A DNA stretch of 64,000 bases from NCBI GenBank assembly GCA_028283725.1, contig JAPWKC010000004.1, positions 1,116,001 to 1,180,000 on the forward strand, given 5' to 3'. Position numbers and translations under genes: made by a program. The notes under the pieces are model-generated. The model was not told the origin of the DNA and did no database searches. It saw only the letters and a program-made list of their open reading frames with translations. This document shows positions 44,241 through 52,916 of the stretch, in pieces; position 1 is the first letter of the stretch; every line of letters starts with the position of its first letter. This DNA comes from Neorhizobium sp. (GTDB lineage: Bacteria; Pseudomonadota; Alphaproteobacteria; Rhizobiales; Rhizobiaceae).

Positions 44241-45126
44241 GACAGCCATGACACGGTTCCCCCCCTGCCGGCGCAACCGCGTCCGCCCGCTTCTCCCTGC
44301 CCTTCTCATCGCCTTGAATTGCCTTACAGGCGTATTTCTGGCTGGATCGATCGGCACAACGGACGCGCATGCGGCGACGAGCGAATGGGCGACCAACGAA
44401 GGTGGCCGGATGCGGCTGGTGACACTGCCGCCGGGACCGGACGGCAAGATGCGCGGCGCCCTGCAGATCGAGCCGAAAGCCGGATGGATCACCTATTGGC
44501 GCGAGCCCGGCGATGCCGGCATTCCTCCCAAAATCACCTTTCCGCAAACGGACAAGGTCAAGCTGACGCGGATGGCCTATCCGACGCCGAAGCGGATCGA
44601 TACGGCGCAATTGAAGGATATCGGCTATGACGGTCCGGTGGCTTTTCCCTTCGAACTGACGCTGACGGACCCCGACCAGCCGGTGATGCTGAGCGCTTCG
44701 GCCTTTGTCGGGCTGTGCCTCAATATCTGCATTCCCTTTCAGGCGGATTTCGCCCTGCCGCTCGGCAAGGATCGCGGCACGCCGGTGGAAGAGGCAATGG
44801 TCATCAATTCGGCCGAGGCGCAGATCCCGCCGAAGCCGACCGACGATTTTGCCGTGACCCATTATGCGATGATGCATGGCGGCGACACGCTGCGCCTGAC
44901 GATCCGTCTGCCCAAGCAGGAAACGGGCAAGCCCACGGTGATCGTCACCGGGCCTGAAGGTCATGTCCTTGTCGACGGGATCAATGCCCAGCGGATCGGC
45001 GACAGCTATTCGCTCGACATGCCTGTCGGAAAACTGCCGAAGGGCTATGAGATTACCGGCAAGCACTGGGGCATTCTCGTGATCGCCGGCAACCGCTCGA
45101 TCGAGACGTCCCTCGCCTTCGATTGA
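44239..45126 (+). CDS. Exported protein with DsbD N-terminal-like domain
   Basis: A 295-residue protein. A basic N-terminus and a hydrophobic segment (LLPALLIALNCLTGVFLAGS) end near TDAHAATS, so it is exported. The domain begins WATNEGGRMRLVTLPPGPDG and contains LQIEPKAGWITYWREPGDAGIPP and SAFVGLCLNICIPFQADFALPL, where the Cys pair C-x3-C is the redox centre of DsbD-alpha-like domains. The thiol-transferring membrane part and the thioredoxin domain of full DsbD are absent. Possible starts are 44176, 44239 and 44248; none has a convincing ribosome site. It presumably relays electrons in the periplasm or binds a thiol partner. Confidence 0.78.
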   Translation: MTAMTRFPPCRRNRVRPLLPALLIALNCLTGVFLAGSIGTTDAHAATSEWATNEGGRMRLVTLPPGPDGKMRGALQIEPKAGWITYWREPGDAGIPPKITFPQTDKVKLTRMAYPTPKRIDTAQLKDIGYDGPVAFPFELTLTDPDQPVMLSASAFVGLCLNICIPFQADFALPLGKDRGTPVEEAMVINSAEAQIPPKPTDDFAVTHYAMMHGGDTLRLTIRLPKQETGKPTVIVTGPEGHVLVDGINAQRIGDSYSLDMPVGKLPKGYEITGKHWGILVIAGNRSIETSLAFD

Positions 45127-45194
45127 TACGGATCGGGCGCCGTGACCGACCCATCGGCATGACGATGAGCGCCTTTTTCTTCCCCCTTGCCGGC

Positions 45195-45222
45195 TTGCCT
45201 CAAGGCCTTGCGGGTCTATAGT
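45195..45222 (+). promoter_or_regulatory. Sigma-70-type promoter of the peroxiredoxin gene
   Basis: TTGCCT (45195-45200) and TATAGT (45217-45222) are 16 bases apart, with the preceding C giving the rhizobial CTTG...CTATA pattern. It ends about 93 bases before the start codon and no competing site is seen. Confidence 0.5.
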
Positions 45223-45315
45223 GCAGCGCGAAAGCGGGCGCGCATCCGCGCCGCCCTTTTCTGCACCCACCGATTTCACAGCCGCTATTCCATTCATGCA
45301 CGAGAGGAGACCCCC

Positions 45316-45801
45316 ATGACGATCGCAATCGGCGACGCCCTGCCCGAAGCCAAGTTCAAGGAAAAGACGGCCGATGGTCCGGTCGAGACCTCGACCACGG
45401 ACCTGTTCAAGGGCAAGAAAGTCGTTCTGTTCGCCGTGCCCGGCGCCTTTACCCCGACATGCACGCTGAACCACCTGCCCGGCTATCTCGACAACCGCGA
45501 GGCGCTGCTTGCCAAGGGCGTCGACGATATCGCTGTTCTTGCCGTCAACGACTGGCACGTCATGGGCGCCTGGGCACAGCAGTCCGGCGGTCTCGGCAAG
45601 ATCCATTTCCTCGCAGACTGGGACGGCGCCTTCACCAAGTCGATCGGCCTCGATGCCGATCTGTCGGCCGGCGGCCTCGGCGTCCGTTCGAAGCGCTATT
45701 CCATGCTCGTCGAAGATGGCGTGGTGAAGTCGCTCAATATCGAGGAAAGCCCCGGCCAGGCCACGGTTTCGTCTGCCGAGACCATGCTGTCGCAGCTCTG
45801 A
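45316..45801 (+). CDS. Peroxiredoxin, Prx5 type
   Basis: A 161-residue thiol peroxidase that reduces hydrogen peroxide and alkyl hydroperoxides in the cytosol. The peroxidatic Cys is in FAVPGAFTPTCTLNHLPGYLD (about 40-60), the P-x-x-x-T-x-x-C motif of the Prx5/redoxin group. VNDWHVMGAWAQQSGG, FLADWDGAFTKSIGLDAD and GLGVRSKRYSMLVEDGVVKSL complete the family. There is no resolving Cys in a second conserved position, so it probably uses glutathione or another reductant. ATG 45316 follows GAGAGGAGACCCCC. Confidence 0.93.
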   Translation: MTIAIGDALPEAKFKEKTADGPVETSTTDLFKGKKVVLFAVPGAFTPTCTLNHLPGYLDNREALLAKGVDDIAVLAVNDWHVMGAWAQQSGGLGKIHFLADWDGAFTKSIGLDADLSAGGLGVRSKRYSMLVEDGVVKSLNIEESPGQATVSSAETMLSQL

Positions 45802-46134
45802 ACATCACAAGCCCTGCGTAGCGCCTCCATCGTTCTCGCGCACATTGCGGCGATGGCGGCCGCATGGGGTCCGGCCGTTTCAAGACACTCTGACGGACAC
45901 CGCGGGCACATGGTCAGCATCCTTTCTGCCGCGATGATCGGGCCTGTCCCTGGCATCGGCAGACGTCTGATCTGATAGACGTCGCCGGATCGTCGCATCA
46001 GGCCCGAGGATGGCGGAATTTGGCGACGGACGTAATCGACAAACTGAGGGCACCCCTGCGGGTGCCTTTTTTTTGTTTTGCACCGATGCGTCAGCCCTGC
46101 CTCTCTTTCCGGCTTGCCATCGGGGAAAGCGCAA
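45802..46134. other. Gene-free spacer that ends in a strong terminator
   Basis: No supported coding frame lies between the peroxiredoxin stop and the Zur-like box. The spacer contains the dyad AGACGTCT-N6-AGACGTC around 45962-45983 and ends its first part with a rho-independent terminator at 46049. Because the terminator is about 250 bases after the peroxiredoxin stop, the spacer may be a long 3' UTR or a separate small RNA on the plus strand. Confidence 0.5.
46049..46078 (+). terminator. Strong rho-independent terminator
   Basis: GGCACCC and GGGTGCC pair around CTGC, followed by an eight-T run and GTTTT. It points in the plus direction, after the 45802-46048 spacer. Confidence 0.9.
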
Positions 46135-46162
46135 TGTAATACCATTACGTAATGTTATTACA
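46135..46162 (+). promoter_or_regulatory. Zur-like operator before the zinc transporter operon
   Basis: A 28-bp palindrome with a single mismatched pair runs from TGTAAT to ATTACA, with centre CATTACGTAATG. Its half GTAATGTTATTAC resembles alphaproteobacterial Zur boxes. It ends 12 bases before the first ATG, so a bound repressor would block transcription. Zur binding is inferred from the motif and the gene set. Confidence 0.7.
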
Positions 46163-46174
46163 TATGGCTTATCC

Positions 46175-46297
46175 ATGTCTCGCGTTTTCTTCGCAACCAG
46201 CCTCGTCGGCAGCTCGGCGCTCTTTCGCATCGCGCTCGCGCTTGCCGTGATCGCGGCTCTCTGGCTCGTGATCCTCTGGGCGGTGTCGCTGCCATGA
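46175..46297 (+). CDS. Forty-residue single-span membrane peptide heading the zinc operon
   Basis: The frame MSRVFFATSLVGSSALFRIA continues as one membrane helix rich in Ala, Leu and Val and ends ILWAVSLP. Its stop overlaps the ATG of the ATPase gene (ATGA), and it lies directly behind the Zur-like operator, so it belongs to the same transcript. The ribosome site is weak. No family is recognised. It could be a small accessory subunit of the transporter or a coupling leader. Confidence 0.55.
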   Translation: MSRVFFATSLVGSSALFRIALALAVIAALWLVILWAVSLP

Positions 46298-47034
46298 CGA
46301 CACCGCTTCTGACCCTCGACAACCTGACCGTCACCTATGACCGGCATCCGGCCGTGCACCATGTGCGCGGCGGGTTTGCCCGCGGCAGCCTGACGGCGGT
46401 GGCCGGGCCGAACGGTGGCGGCAAATCGACGTTGATCAGGGCGATCATGGGCGAGCTTCGCCCTGCCGAGGGCAATATCCGCCACCAGCTGAAGCGCAGC
46501 GAGATCGGCTATCTGCCGCAGGCCGCCGAGATCAACCGGCGCTTCCCGATCAGCGTCATCGACACCGTCCTTCTCGGCAGCTGGAAGACGACGGGCGCCT
46601 TCGGCCGCATCGGGCGACAGGACCGGCAACAGGCGGCCGATGCGCTTGCCGCCGTCGGCCTTTTTGGCTTCGACGCCCGGCCGATCGGCTCACTGTCGGC
46701 CGGACAGTTCCAGCGCGTGCTGTTTGCCCGGCTTCTGGTACAGGATGCACAGGTCATCCTCCTCGACGAACCGTTCACGGCGATCGACGCGCGCACGACC
46801 GAAGACCTGATCGGTGTGATCGGCCGGTGGCACGGCGAAGGCCGTACCGTGATTGCCGTGCTGCACGATCTCGATCAGGTACGCCGCCACTTTCCGCAGA
46901 CACTGCTGATTGCCCGCGAACTGATCGGCTGGGGGGCGACCGGAACCGTGCTCACCGACGCCAATCTTTCCAAGGCGCGGATGCTTTCGGAACGATGGGA
47001 CGAAGACGCCGCCATTTGCGAGCCCGCCGCATGA
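46294..47034 (+). CDS. Zinc-type ABC transporter ATP-binding protein (ZnuC/AztA-like)
   Basis: A 246-residue ATPase: Walker A GPNGGGKSTLIRAIMG near 38, Q-loop IGYLPQAAEINRRFPISVID, signature SLSAGQFQRVLFARLL near 135, Walker B VILLDEPFTAIDARTT near 155 and switch HDLDQVRRHFP. It belongs to the cluster that drives zinc and manganese import with A-1-type binding proteins. The start overlaps the 40-residue peptide and the stop overlaps the permease (both ATGA). The operator upstream makes zinc the likely substrate. The order ATPase-permease-binding protein resembles aztABC of Paracoccus. Confidence 0.92.
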   Translation: MTTPLLTLDNLTVTYDRHPAVHHVRGGFARGSLTAVAGPNGGGKSTLIRAIMGELRPAEGNIRHQLKRSEIGYLPQAAEINRRFPISVIDTVLLGSWKTTGAFGRIGRQDRQQAADALAAVGLFGFDARPIGSLSAGQFQRVLFARLLVQDAQVILLDEPFTAIDARTTEDLIGVIGRWHGEGRTVIAVLHDLDQVRRHFPQTLLIARELIGWGATGTVLTDANLSKARMLSERWDEDAAICEPAA

Positions 47035-47903
47035 CGCTTTACGACATCTTTCTCGCACCCTTTTCGGATTTCGGCTTCATGCGCCGCGCGCTTGTCGCCT
47101 GCCTCTGCCTGGCGCTCGGCTCCGGCCCGATCGGCGTCTTCCTGATGCTGCGACGCATGAGCCTGATGGGCGATGCCATGAGCCATGCGGTTCTGCCGGG
47201 GGCTGCGATCGGCTATCTGATCGCCGGATCGCTGTCACTGACGGCGATGGGGCTCGGCGGGCTGATCGCCGGGCTCTCCGTGGCGCTTCTGTCGGGCGTC
47301 GTCAGCCGCACGACCGTGCTTGCGGAGGATGCAAGCTTTGCCAGCTTCTACCTCACCTCGCTTGCGCTCGGCGTGTTGATCGTCTCGCTGCGCGGCTCCA
47401 ATATCGACCTCCTGCATGTGCTGTTCGGCACGATCCTCGCGATCGACGACAATGCGCTGACGCTGATCGGCGCAATCACCTCCGTCACGCTTCTGGTTCT
47501 GGCACTGATCTACCGGCCGCTGGTGGTCGAGTGTTTCGATCCGGGTTTCCTGCGTGCCGTCGGCGGGCGCGGGCCGCTCTACCACATCCTCTTTCTGGTG
47601 CTCGTGGTGCTCAACATGGTGGCGAGCTTCCAGGCGCTCGGCACGCTGATGGCCGTCGGCCTGATGATGCTGCCGGCGGCGATCGCCCAGCTCTGGTGCA
47701 GAAGCCTTGCAGCAATGATGGGCGTTGCAGCCCTGAGTGCTGCGATTTCGGGCTATCTCGGCCTGATCGCCTCCTACCATTTCGAATTGGCCTCCGGGCC
47801 GACGATCATCATGACCGCCGCGATCCTCTATGGCCTGTCGATCCTCTTCTGCCCGTCCGGCTTCGTCCGGCGGGTGATCCGACTGCCGCATCTGACAGGA
47901 TGA
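47031..47903 (+). CDS. Zinc-type ABC transporter permease (ZnuB/AztB-like)
   Basis: A 290-residue inner-membrane protein with about eight or nine hydrophobic spans. GPIGVFLMLRRMSLMGDAMSHAVLPGAAIGYL (about 25-56) is the first conserved block of ABC-3 permeases, and VASFQALGTLMAVGLMMLPAAIAQLW (about 196-221) is the second, which contacts the ATPase. The start is the ATGA overlap with the ATPase gene. It forms the translocation channel as a homodimer with two ATPase subunits. Confidence 0.92.
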   Translation: MTLYDIFLAPFSDFGFMRRALVACLCLALGSGPIGVFLMLRRMSLMGDAMSHAVLPGAAIGYLIAGSLSLTAMGLGGLIAGLSVALLSGVVSRTTVLAEDASFASFYLTSLALGVLIVSLRGSNIDLLHVLFGTILAIDDNALTLIGAITSVTLLVLALIYRPLVVECFDPGFLRAVGGRGPLYHILFLVLVVLNMVASFQALGTLMAVGLMMLPAAIAQLWCRSLAAMMGVAALSAAISGYLGLIASYHFELASGPTIIMTAAILYGLSILFCPSGFVRRVIRLPHLTG

Positions 47904-47974
47904 CGCCCGGCGCCCGCCGGCGACGCCACCCCATGCCCGATATTCAACCCATCCAGACAAACCGGAGATTTTCC

Positions 47975-48880
47975 ATGTCCAGAACCCGCGTTTTCCTCTC
48001 ACTTGCTGCACCGCTGATGATCGCGACATCGGCCTTTGCCGCACCGGCTTCCGCCGAGACACTCAAGGTCGTCGCCTCCTTCACCGTTCTTGCAGACGTC
48101 GTCTCGCAGGTGGGCGGCAGCCATGTCGAGGTGACGAGCCTGGTGCCGCCGAACGGCGACCCCCATGAATTCGAGCCGACGCCGACCGACGCCAAGCACC
48201 TGAAGGCCGCCAAGGTGAACTTCGTCAGCGGTATCGGGCTTGAAGGCTGGATGGACCGGCTGGTGGCTGCCTCTGGCTTCCAGGGCACGTCGGTGACGGC
48301 GTCTGACGGCGTCAATACCCGCAGCATGGAAGAGGACGGCCAGACCGTGACCGACCCGCATGTGTGGAACAGCCCGGTCAATGTGAAGGTCTGGGTCGCC
48401 AATATCGAAAAGGCGCTCTCGGCAGCCGATCCGGCCGATGCCGCGGACTTCAAGGCGAATGCCGAAGCCTATCAGAAGAAGCTCGATGCGATGAATGCCT
48501 ATGCGCATTCGAAATTCGACACGATTGCGGAAACCCAGCGCAAGGTGCTGACCAGCCATGACGCGTTCGGCTATTTCGGCCGCGAATATAAGGTGACGTT
48601 CCTTGCTCCGGTCGGCATCTCGACGGAAACGGAAGCTTCGGCCGCAAACGTCGCCAAGCTGATCGAGCAGATCAAGGCGGAAAAGGTGAAGACCTACTTC
48701 TTCGAAAACTCCAACGATCCGCGTCTCGTCAAGCAGATTGCCAAGGCGACCGGTGCCAAGGCCGGCGGCGAACTTTATGTCGAGGCGCTGTCCGATGGCC
48801 GCGGCCCGGCATCGACCTACGAGAAGATGTTCCGCTACAATGTGGACCAGATCGCCGCTGCGATGGCAAAATCGAGCTGA
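47975..48880 (+). CDS. Zinc-type ABC transporter substrate-binding protein (ZnuA/AztC-like)
   Basis: A 301-residue periplasmic metal-binding protein. The signal peptide ends APASAET (about 28). Metal ligands are visible as the family's three His plus one acid: PNGDPHEFEPTPTD (about 60-73), TDPHVWNSP (about 127-135), LTSHDAFGYF (about 190-199) and LYVEALSDGRGP near the C-terminus. The His-rich loop of classical ZnuA is missing, as in AztC-type proteins. The ATG at 47975 follows ACCGGAGATTTTCC, 71 bases after the permease stop. No AztD chaperone gene follows. Confidence 0.92.
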   Translation: MSRTRVFLSLAAPLMIATSAFAAPASAETLKVVASFTVLADVVSQVGGSHVEVTSLVPPNGDPHEFEPTPTDAKHLKAAKVNFVSGIGLEGWMDRLVAASGFQGTSVTASDGVNTRSMEEDGQTVTDPHVWNSPVNVKVWVANIEKALSAADPADAADFKANAEAYQKKLDAMNAYAHSKFDTIAETQRKVLTSHDAFGYFGREYKVTFLAPVGISTETEASAANVAKLIEQIKAEKVKTYFFENSNDPRLVKQIAKATGAKAGGELYVEALSDGRGPASTYEKMFRYNVDQIAAAMAKSS

Positions 48881-48930
48881 TAGGCCAATATTTCGGCTGG
48901 CCGCCGCATCGGTGGCCAGTCATGAATGGA

Positions 48931-48963
48931 AGGGTCGCCGGCCACGCGCTTGCGGCCCTTTTT
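48931..48963 (+). terminator. Terminator of the zinc transporter operon
   Basis: AGGGTCGC and GCGGCCCT form an eight-pair stem (one T-G) with a 13-base loop, followed by TTTTCC. It starts 50 bases after the binding-protein stop. Confidence 0.65.
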
Positions 48964-48988
48964 CCTGTCTGCTTTCAGACCGCCAGTT

Positions 48989-49297
48989 TCAGACCGCCAT
49001 GTCGAAGACGAGCAGGCCCGAGAGCCCCCCGTCCAGAAGTGCGACAAGCCGCTCGGCAACCGCGATATGATCCGAATGGGGGAGATAGGCATCGCGGGCC
49101 TCGACGCTTTCGAAGCGCACGATAAAGCCATCGAGAAAGCCGCCATGCAGGCCTTCGGGCGAGGTGTTGGGTCCGAACGTCACATCGAGGATGCCATCGA
49201 TCTTCTCCTTGAGCCCGGCAAGGGCCTCGAAGATCTCCTGCTTCTCCTGCGCCTGCACGGCGGATTTGAACCGAAGAAAGACGCAGTGAAGGATCAT
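48989..49297 (-). CDS. Dabb (stress-responsive alpha/beta barrel) family protein
   Basis: A 102-residue small protein with the Dabb ferredoxin-like fold: MILHCVFLRFKSAVQAQEKQE at the N-terminus, LDVTFGPNTSPEGLHGGFLDGFIVRFESVEARDAYLPHSDH (about 38-78) in the middle. Members are dimers, some with known enzyme activities on small hydrophobic compounds, most unknown. ATG 49297 follows GGGAGCGGGTTG; TTG 49300 is in frame just upstream. It lies downstream of rnhA on the same strand at about 100 bases. Confidence 0.88.
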   Translation of the reverse strand: MILHCVFLRFKSAVQAQEKQEIFEALAGLKEKIDGILDVTFGPNTSPEGLHGGFLDGFIVRFESVEARDAYLPHSDHIAVAERLVALLDGGLSGLLVFDMAV

Positions 49298-49396
49298 CAA
49301 CCCGCTCCCGTATCATGCCCCTGATGGCCATTGGCCGCCACTCTAGCCGCTCGGAGGCGAGGTGCAAGCGCAAGGGCTGCCGTCAGCGGCCGACAA

Positions 49397-49834
49397 CTAT
49401 TTCTTGAACGGCGCCATGCCCGTGCGGGCAAGTTCGTCGGCACGTTCGTTTTCCGGGTGGCCGGCATGGCCCTTGACCCAGTGCAGCGTCACCTTGTGAC
49501 GGTCACGGGCGGCTTCCAGCTGTTGCCAGAGCTCGACATTCTTCACCGGCTTGTTGTCGGCTGTCTTCCAGCCCTTCTTCTTCCAGCCGAAGATCCACTT
49601 GGTGATGCCGTCCTTGACGTAGGAACTGTCGGTATAGAGATCGACCTCGCAGGGGGATTTCAGCGCGTTCAAAGCCTCGATCGCGGCCATCAGCTCCATG
49701 CGGTTGTTGGTCGTGTTCGCCTCGCCGCCGAACAATTCCTTTTCGGTCTCGCCATAGCGCAAAATGGCGCCCCAGCCGCCGGGACCGGGATTGCCGGAAC
49801 AGGCGCCATCGGTGAAGATCATAACCTGTTTCAT
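49397..49834 (-). CDS. rnhA: Ribonuclease HI
   Basis: Degrades RNA in RNA-DNA hybrids, removing primers and R-loops. The 145 residues carry all four catalytic acids: Asp in [16 protein letters not shown], Glu in [13 protein letters not shown], Asp in [12 protein letters not shown] and Asp in [10 protein letters not shown], with His in [12 protein letters not shown]. The basic handle [15 protein letters not shown] is present. The start ATG 49834 ([10 protein letters not shown]) overlaps the thrB stop by ATGA, giving translational coupling; the longer frame to 50104 lies within thrB. The order ispH-thrB-rnhA is typical of rhizobia. Confidence 0.96.
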   Translation of the reverse strand: MKQVMIFTDGACSGNPGPGGWGAILRYGETEKELFGGEANTTNNRMELMAAIEALNALKSPCEVDLYTDSSYVKDGITKWIFGWKKKGWKTADNKPVKNVELWQQLEAARDRHKVTLHWVKGHAGHPENERADELARTGMAPFKK

Positions 49835-50796
49835 GCTTCCAGCCCGTATTCGGTGGCGGACAAGACTTGACGGTGAAACCGCAGCTTGCCGAGATATTCG
49901 AGAGGGTCCTTCTTGACCACCAGCGCGCCGGCCGGCGTCGTCAGCCAGTCGTAAAGGCGGGTCAAAAAGAAGCGCAGGGCAGAGCCGTGGGCAAGAAGCG
50001 GCAGGGCCGCAATCTCGGCGTCCGACAGAGGCCGCACGCTGCGATAACCTTCCAGCATGGCAGCGCCCTTGTCGCGGTTGAACGAACCGTCGGCCTCGAA
50101 ACACCAGGCGTTGAGGCAGATCGACACGTCATAGGCGAGCATGTCGTTGCAGGCGAAATAGAAATCGATCAGACCCGAAAGCTCGTCGTTCAGGAAGAAG
50201 ACGTTATCCTGAAACAGATCGGCATGGATGACGCCCGTCGGCAGATCCGCCGGCCAATGCGCGGCCAGATGGGTGAGGTCGGCCGAAATCTCGTCCTGAA
50301 GACCCTTTTGCACCTCGTCGGCGCGATCGACGGATTTTTCCCAGAGACCTTTCCAGCCATCGAGCGAAAGCGCATTGGGGCGGGTGATCTCGAAACCATC
50401 GCCGGCGAGATGCATTGATGCCAGCGCCTTGCCGACCTCGCCGCAATGCCTCGCCTCCGGCTTTCGCAGCCACATGCCTTCGAGGAAGGAGATCATCGCC
50501 GCCGGACGGCCGGACAATTCGCCCAGCAGCGCGCCATCGCGGCGCGGCAAAGGCAGCGGGCAGTTGAGGCCGCGCGAGGCCAGATGATGCATGAGGCCGA
50601 GGAAGAAGGGCAGGTCGGATTTTTCGACACGCTTTTCATAGAGCGTCAGGATCAGCGGATCGCGGGTGGTGTGGAGAAGGAAATTCGAATTCTCGACCCC
50701 TTCTGCAATGCCCTTGTAGGACAGCAGTTCCCCGACATCATATTCGGTGAGAAAACGCTTCAGGTCGATTTCGGTGATGTCGGTGTAAACGGCCAA
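49831..50796 (-). CDS. thrB: Homoserine kinase (APH-fold type)
   Basis: Phosphorylates homoserine for threonine synthesis. The 321 residues belong to the aminoglycoside-phosphotransferase-fold ThrB class of proteobacteria: [24 protein letters not shown] is the standard N-terminus, [28 protein letters not shown] lies near 50-77, [16 protein letters not shown] (about 180) is the catalytic Brenner-type loop and [16 protein letters not shown] (about 205) the metal site. The start is TTG 50796. The partner threonine synthase is at 35560. Confidence 0.93.
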   Translation of the reverse strand: MAVYTDITEIDLKRFLTEYDVGELLSYKGIAEGVENSNFLLHTTRDPLILTLYEKRVEKSDLPFFLGLMHHLASRGLNCPLPLPRRDGALLGELSGRPAAMISFLEGMWLRKPEARHCGEVGKALASMHLAGDGFEITRPNALSLDGWKGLWEKSVDRADEVQKGLQDEISADLTHLAAHWPADLPTGVIHADLFQDNVFFLNDELSGLIDFYFACNDMLAYDVSICLNAWCFEADGSFNRDKGAAMLEGYRSVRPLSDAEIAALPLLAHGSALRFFLTRLYDWLTTPAGALVVKKDPLEYLGKLRFHRQVLSATEYGLEA

Positions 50797-50857
50797 TTTT
50801 CTCTCACGGTCAGCGCTGGAACGGAATCATCCGATGGAAATGATCGCTTTGCCTGCC

Positions 50858-50968
50858 CTACAGCATCGGCCCAAAAATCGGAATCGATTTTCGGAAAGGC
50901 TGATGCGTAGATTTAAAAAGATCGAGCGTCCTTGGTGCGCCCATCCGGACGCAGGGCGCTCGATCGAG
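50858..50968 (+). repeat. Intergenic repeat, family B copy 2
   Basis: Same blocks as copy 1 at 18521: CTACAGCATCGGCCCAAAAA, CGATTTTCGGAAAGGCTGAT, GCGTAGATTT, then a hairpin whose arms GATCGAGCGTCC and GGGCGCTCGATC give 12 pairs. It lies between ispH and thrB, so it would appear in their shared transcript. Confidence 0.78.
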
Positions 50969-50997
50969 GATTTCTTCGCAAGGGGCAATCCGCGAAA

Positions 50998-52038
50998 TCA
51001 GGATACCGACGTCTTGGTATCCACCGCATCGCCATGGACGCCATTCACCCAGGCCATGTCCTCCACCGTCAGCGGCACGCTGCGCAGCTCGCGGTTGACG
51101 AGGAAGTTTTCGGTTTCCTCGGCGGTGATCGCCAGCTCGATTTCAGCATCGAAACGCTGCTTGAAGGCGGCAATGATCTCATCGACGATGACTTCCGGGG
51201 CAGACGCACCGGCCGAGAGGCCGAGTGTGCGGATCTCGCCGATCGCGTCCCAATCGAGCTCCGAGGCGCGCTGGACGAGCAGCGAGCGCTTCGCGCCGGC
51301 TCTGAGCGCGACCTCGACCAGACGTTTTGAGTTGGACGAGTTCGGTGCACCGACGACGATGAAGAGATCGCAGCCGGGAGCCGCTTCCTTCACCGCTTCC
51401 TGGCGGTTGGTGGTGGCATAGCAAATGCTGTCTGCCGCAGGGGCTGTCAGATTGGGAAAGCGCTCCTGCAGCTTGGCGATGACGCCAGCCGTGTCGTCCA
51501 CCGAAAGCGTCGTCTGGGTGACGAAGCCGAGATTGTCGGGATCTTCGGGCTGATAGGCTTCGGCATCGGCGATCGTATCGACCAGCGAGACCGTGCCTTC
51601 GGGAAGCTGGCCCATCGTGCCGATGACTTCCGGGTGGCCGGCATGGCCGATCAGCACCACATGGCGGCCGAGGCGCTGGTGGCGCATGGCCTGCTTGTGG
51701 ACCTTCGAGACGAGCGGGCAGGTCGCATCGAGATAGAAGAGATTGCGCGCCTGCGCATCTTCCGGCACGGATTTCGGCACGCCATGCGCCGAGAAGACCA
51801 CAGGCTGCGCGCGGTGCTCCTCGGGGATCTCGTGCAATTCCTCGACGAAGACGGCGCCCTTGGCTTCCAGTCCCTCGACGACATAGCGGTTATGGACGAT
51901 CTCATGGCGGACATAGACCGGTGCGCCATAGGCTTTCAACGCCAGAACGACGATCTGGATCGCACGATCGACGCCGGCACAGAAGCCGCGCGGGCCGCAG
52001 AGCCTGATTGCCAGGGGAGGTTTGACCGCTATGTTCAT
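50998..52038 (-). CDS. ispH: 4-hydroxy-3-methylbut-2-enyl diphosphate reductase
   Basis: The last step of the methylerythritol phosphate pathway, giving isopentenyl and dimethylallyl diphosphates. The 346 residues show the three Fe-S Cys: [14 protein letters not shown] near 15-28, [13 protein letters not shown] near 105 and [14 protein letters not shown] near 200. [20 protein letters not shown] and [14 protein letters not shown] are also conserved. The start [18 protein letters not shown] is the normal N-terminus. It precedes thrB on the same strand, separated by the family B repeat. Confidence 0.96.
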   Translation of the reverse strand: MNIAVKPPLAIRLCGPRGFCAGVDRAIQIVVLALKAYGAPVYVRHEIVHNRYVVEGLEAKGAVFVEELHEIPEEHRAQPVVFSAHGVPKSVPEDAQARNLFYLDATCPLVSKVHKQAMRHQRLGRHVVLIGHAGHPEVIGTMGQLPEGTVSLVDTIADAEAYQPEDPDNLGFVTQTTLSVDDTAGVIAKLQERFPNLTAPAADSICYATTNRQEAVKEAAPGCDLFIVVGAPNSSNSKRLVEVALRAGAKRSLLVQRASELDWDAIGEIRTLGLSAGASAPEVIVDEIIAAFKQRFDAEIELAITAEETENFLVNRELRSVPLTVEDMAWVNGVHGDAVDTKTSVS

Positions 52039-52109
52039 CAGGCTTCCATCAGAGATCGTCGGGCTTCCATATAGGCGAGCCGGGCGCGGATCGCCAAGAA
52101 AAATGTTGG

Positions 52110-52916
52110 CTATTGCTCAGTTCCAACGCGCCGGCGGCGGACAACGGATGCGATGACCACGGCCACGAGCGCGCCCGCCAGACCATACCATGTCAGTGCA
52201 TATTGCAGATGGTTGTTGGGGAGATCGAACTGGGTGACGCCGCCTCTCGGCCAGCCGCCGGGCATTTTCACCGTCTCGTCGGCATCGACGAAGAAAGGCA
52301 GGACATTTGCCGGGTCGAGCCCGTCACTTGCGGTCATGGCGGCGAGATCCTTCCAGAAGAAGATGTTCTTGGAAAGATCGTTGTCCGGCACGAGGCTTGA
52401 CGGCTTTGCGTCGAGCTTTTCCCGCGCATAGCCGGTCAGGGTCTGGAGGCCCTCGACCTCCCCCGCCCTTCGTGTGGCCGGCTCCTTCATTTCGTAGGGT
52501 ACGAAGCCGCGATTGACGAAGAGAACATGGCCATCGGCGAGCGTCAGCGGGGTGTAGACGTAGAACCCGGTTCGGCCCTCGAACGTGGCGAAAAAATGCC
52601 GCTCGCCCTTGTGATCGAACGTGCCGGAGAGACTGACGCGACGGTATTCGATATCGCCGCCCGGTCTTTCCGCGTCACGCTCGATTTCCGACAATGCCAC
52701 GGGTGCCGCCGCGCGCCTTGCCGCGATATCAGCGAGCAATCCTTCCTTCCAGTGCAGGCGCTCCATTTGCCAGGTGCCAAGGCCGACGAGAATGGCCAAG
52801 ACTGAGAGCACGAGGATGGTGGTGATGATGGCGCGGGGGCGAGCAACCAGAATTTGCGACGTGCCCGTCTCTCCCAACTTCAACGAACGCCCTTCATCGA
52901 CCTCACGCAATGCCAT
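52110..52916 (-). CDS. SURF1 family cytochrome oxidase assembly protein
   Basis: A 268-residue protein with two membrane spans flanking a periplasmic domain: span 1 is [28 protein letters not shown] (about 30-58), with the GTWQ-x-R-x-x-WK motif of SURF1. The middle has [15 protein letters not shown] and [15 protein letters not shown]. Span 2, [21 protein letters not shown], ends in a basic tail RRRRVG. SURF1 supports haem a insertion into subunit I. The start is ATG 52916, with GTG 52919 just upstream. It closes the cox block 65 bases after ctaE. Confidence 0.92.
   Translation of the reverse strand: MALREVDEGRSLKLGETGTSQILVARPRAIITTILVLSVLAILVGLGTWQMERLHWKEGLLADIAARRAAAPVALSEIERDAERPGGDIEYRRVSLSGTFDHKGERHFFATFEGRTGFYVYTPLTLADGHVLFVNRGFVPYEMKEPATRRAGEVEGLQTLTGYAREKLDAKPSSLVPDNDLSKNIFFWKDLAAMTASDGLDPANVLPFFVDADETVKMPGGWPRGGVTQFDLPNNHLQYALTWYGLAGALVAVVIASVVRRRRVGTEQ

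Noticed and set aside
45880..46629. 249-residue minus-strand frame over the zinc operon leader
   Set aside because: It runs through a strong plus-strand terminator, the Zur-like operator and the ATPase gene, and has no recognisable domain.
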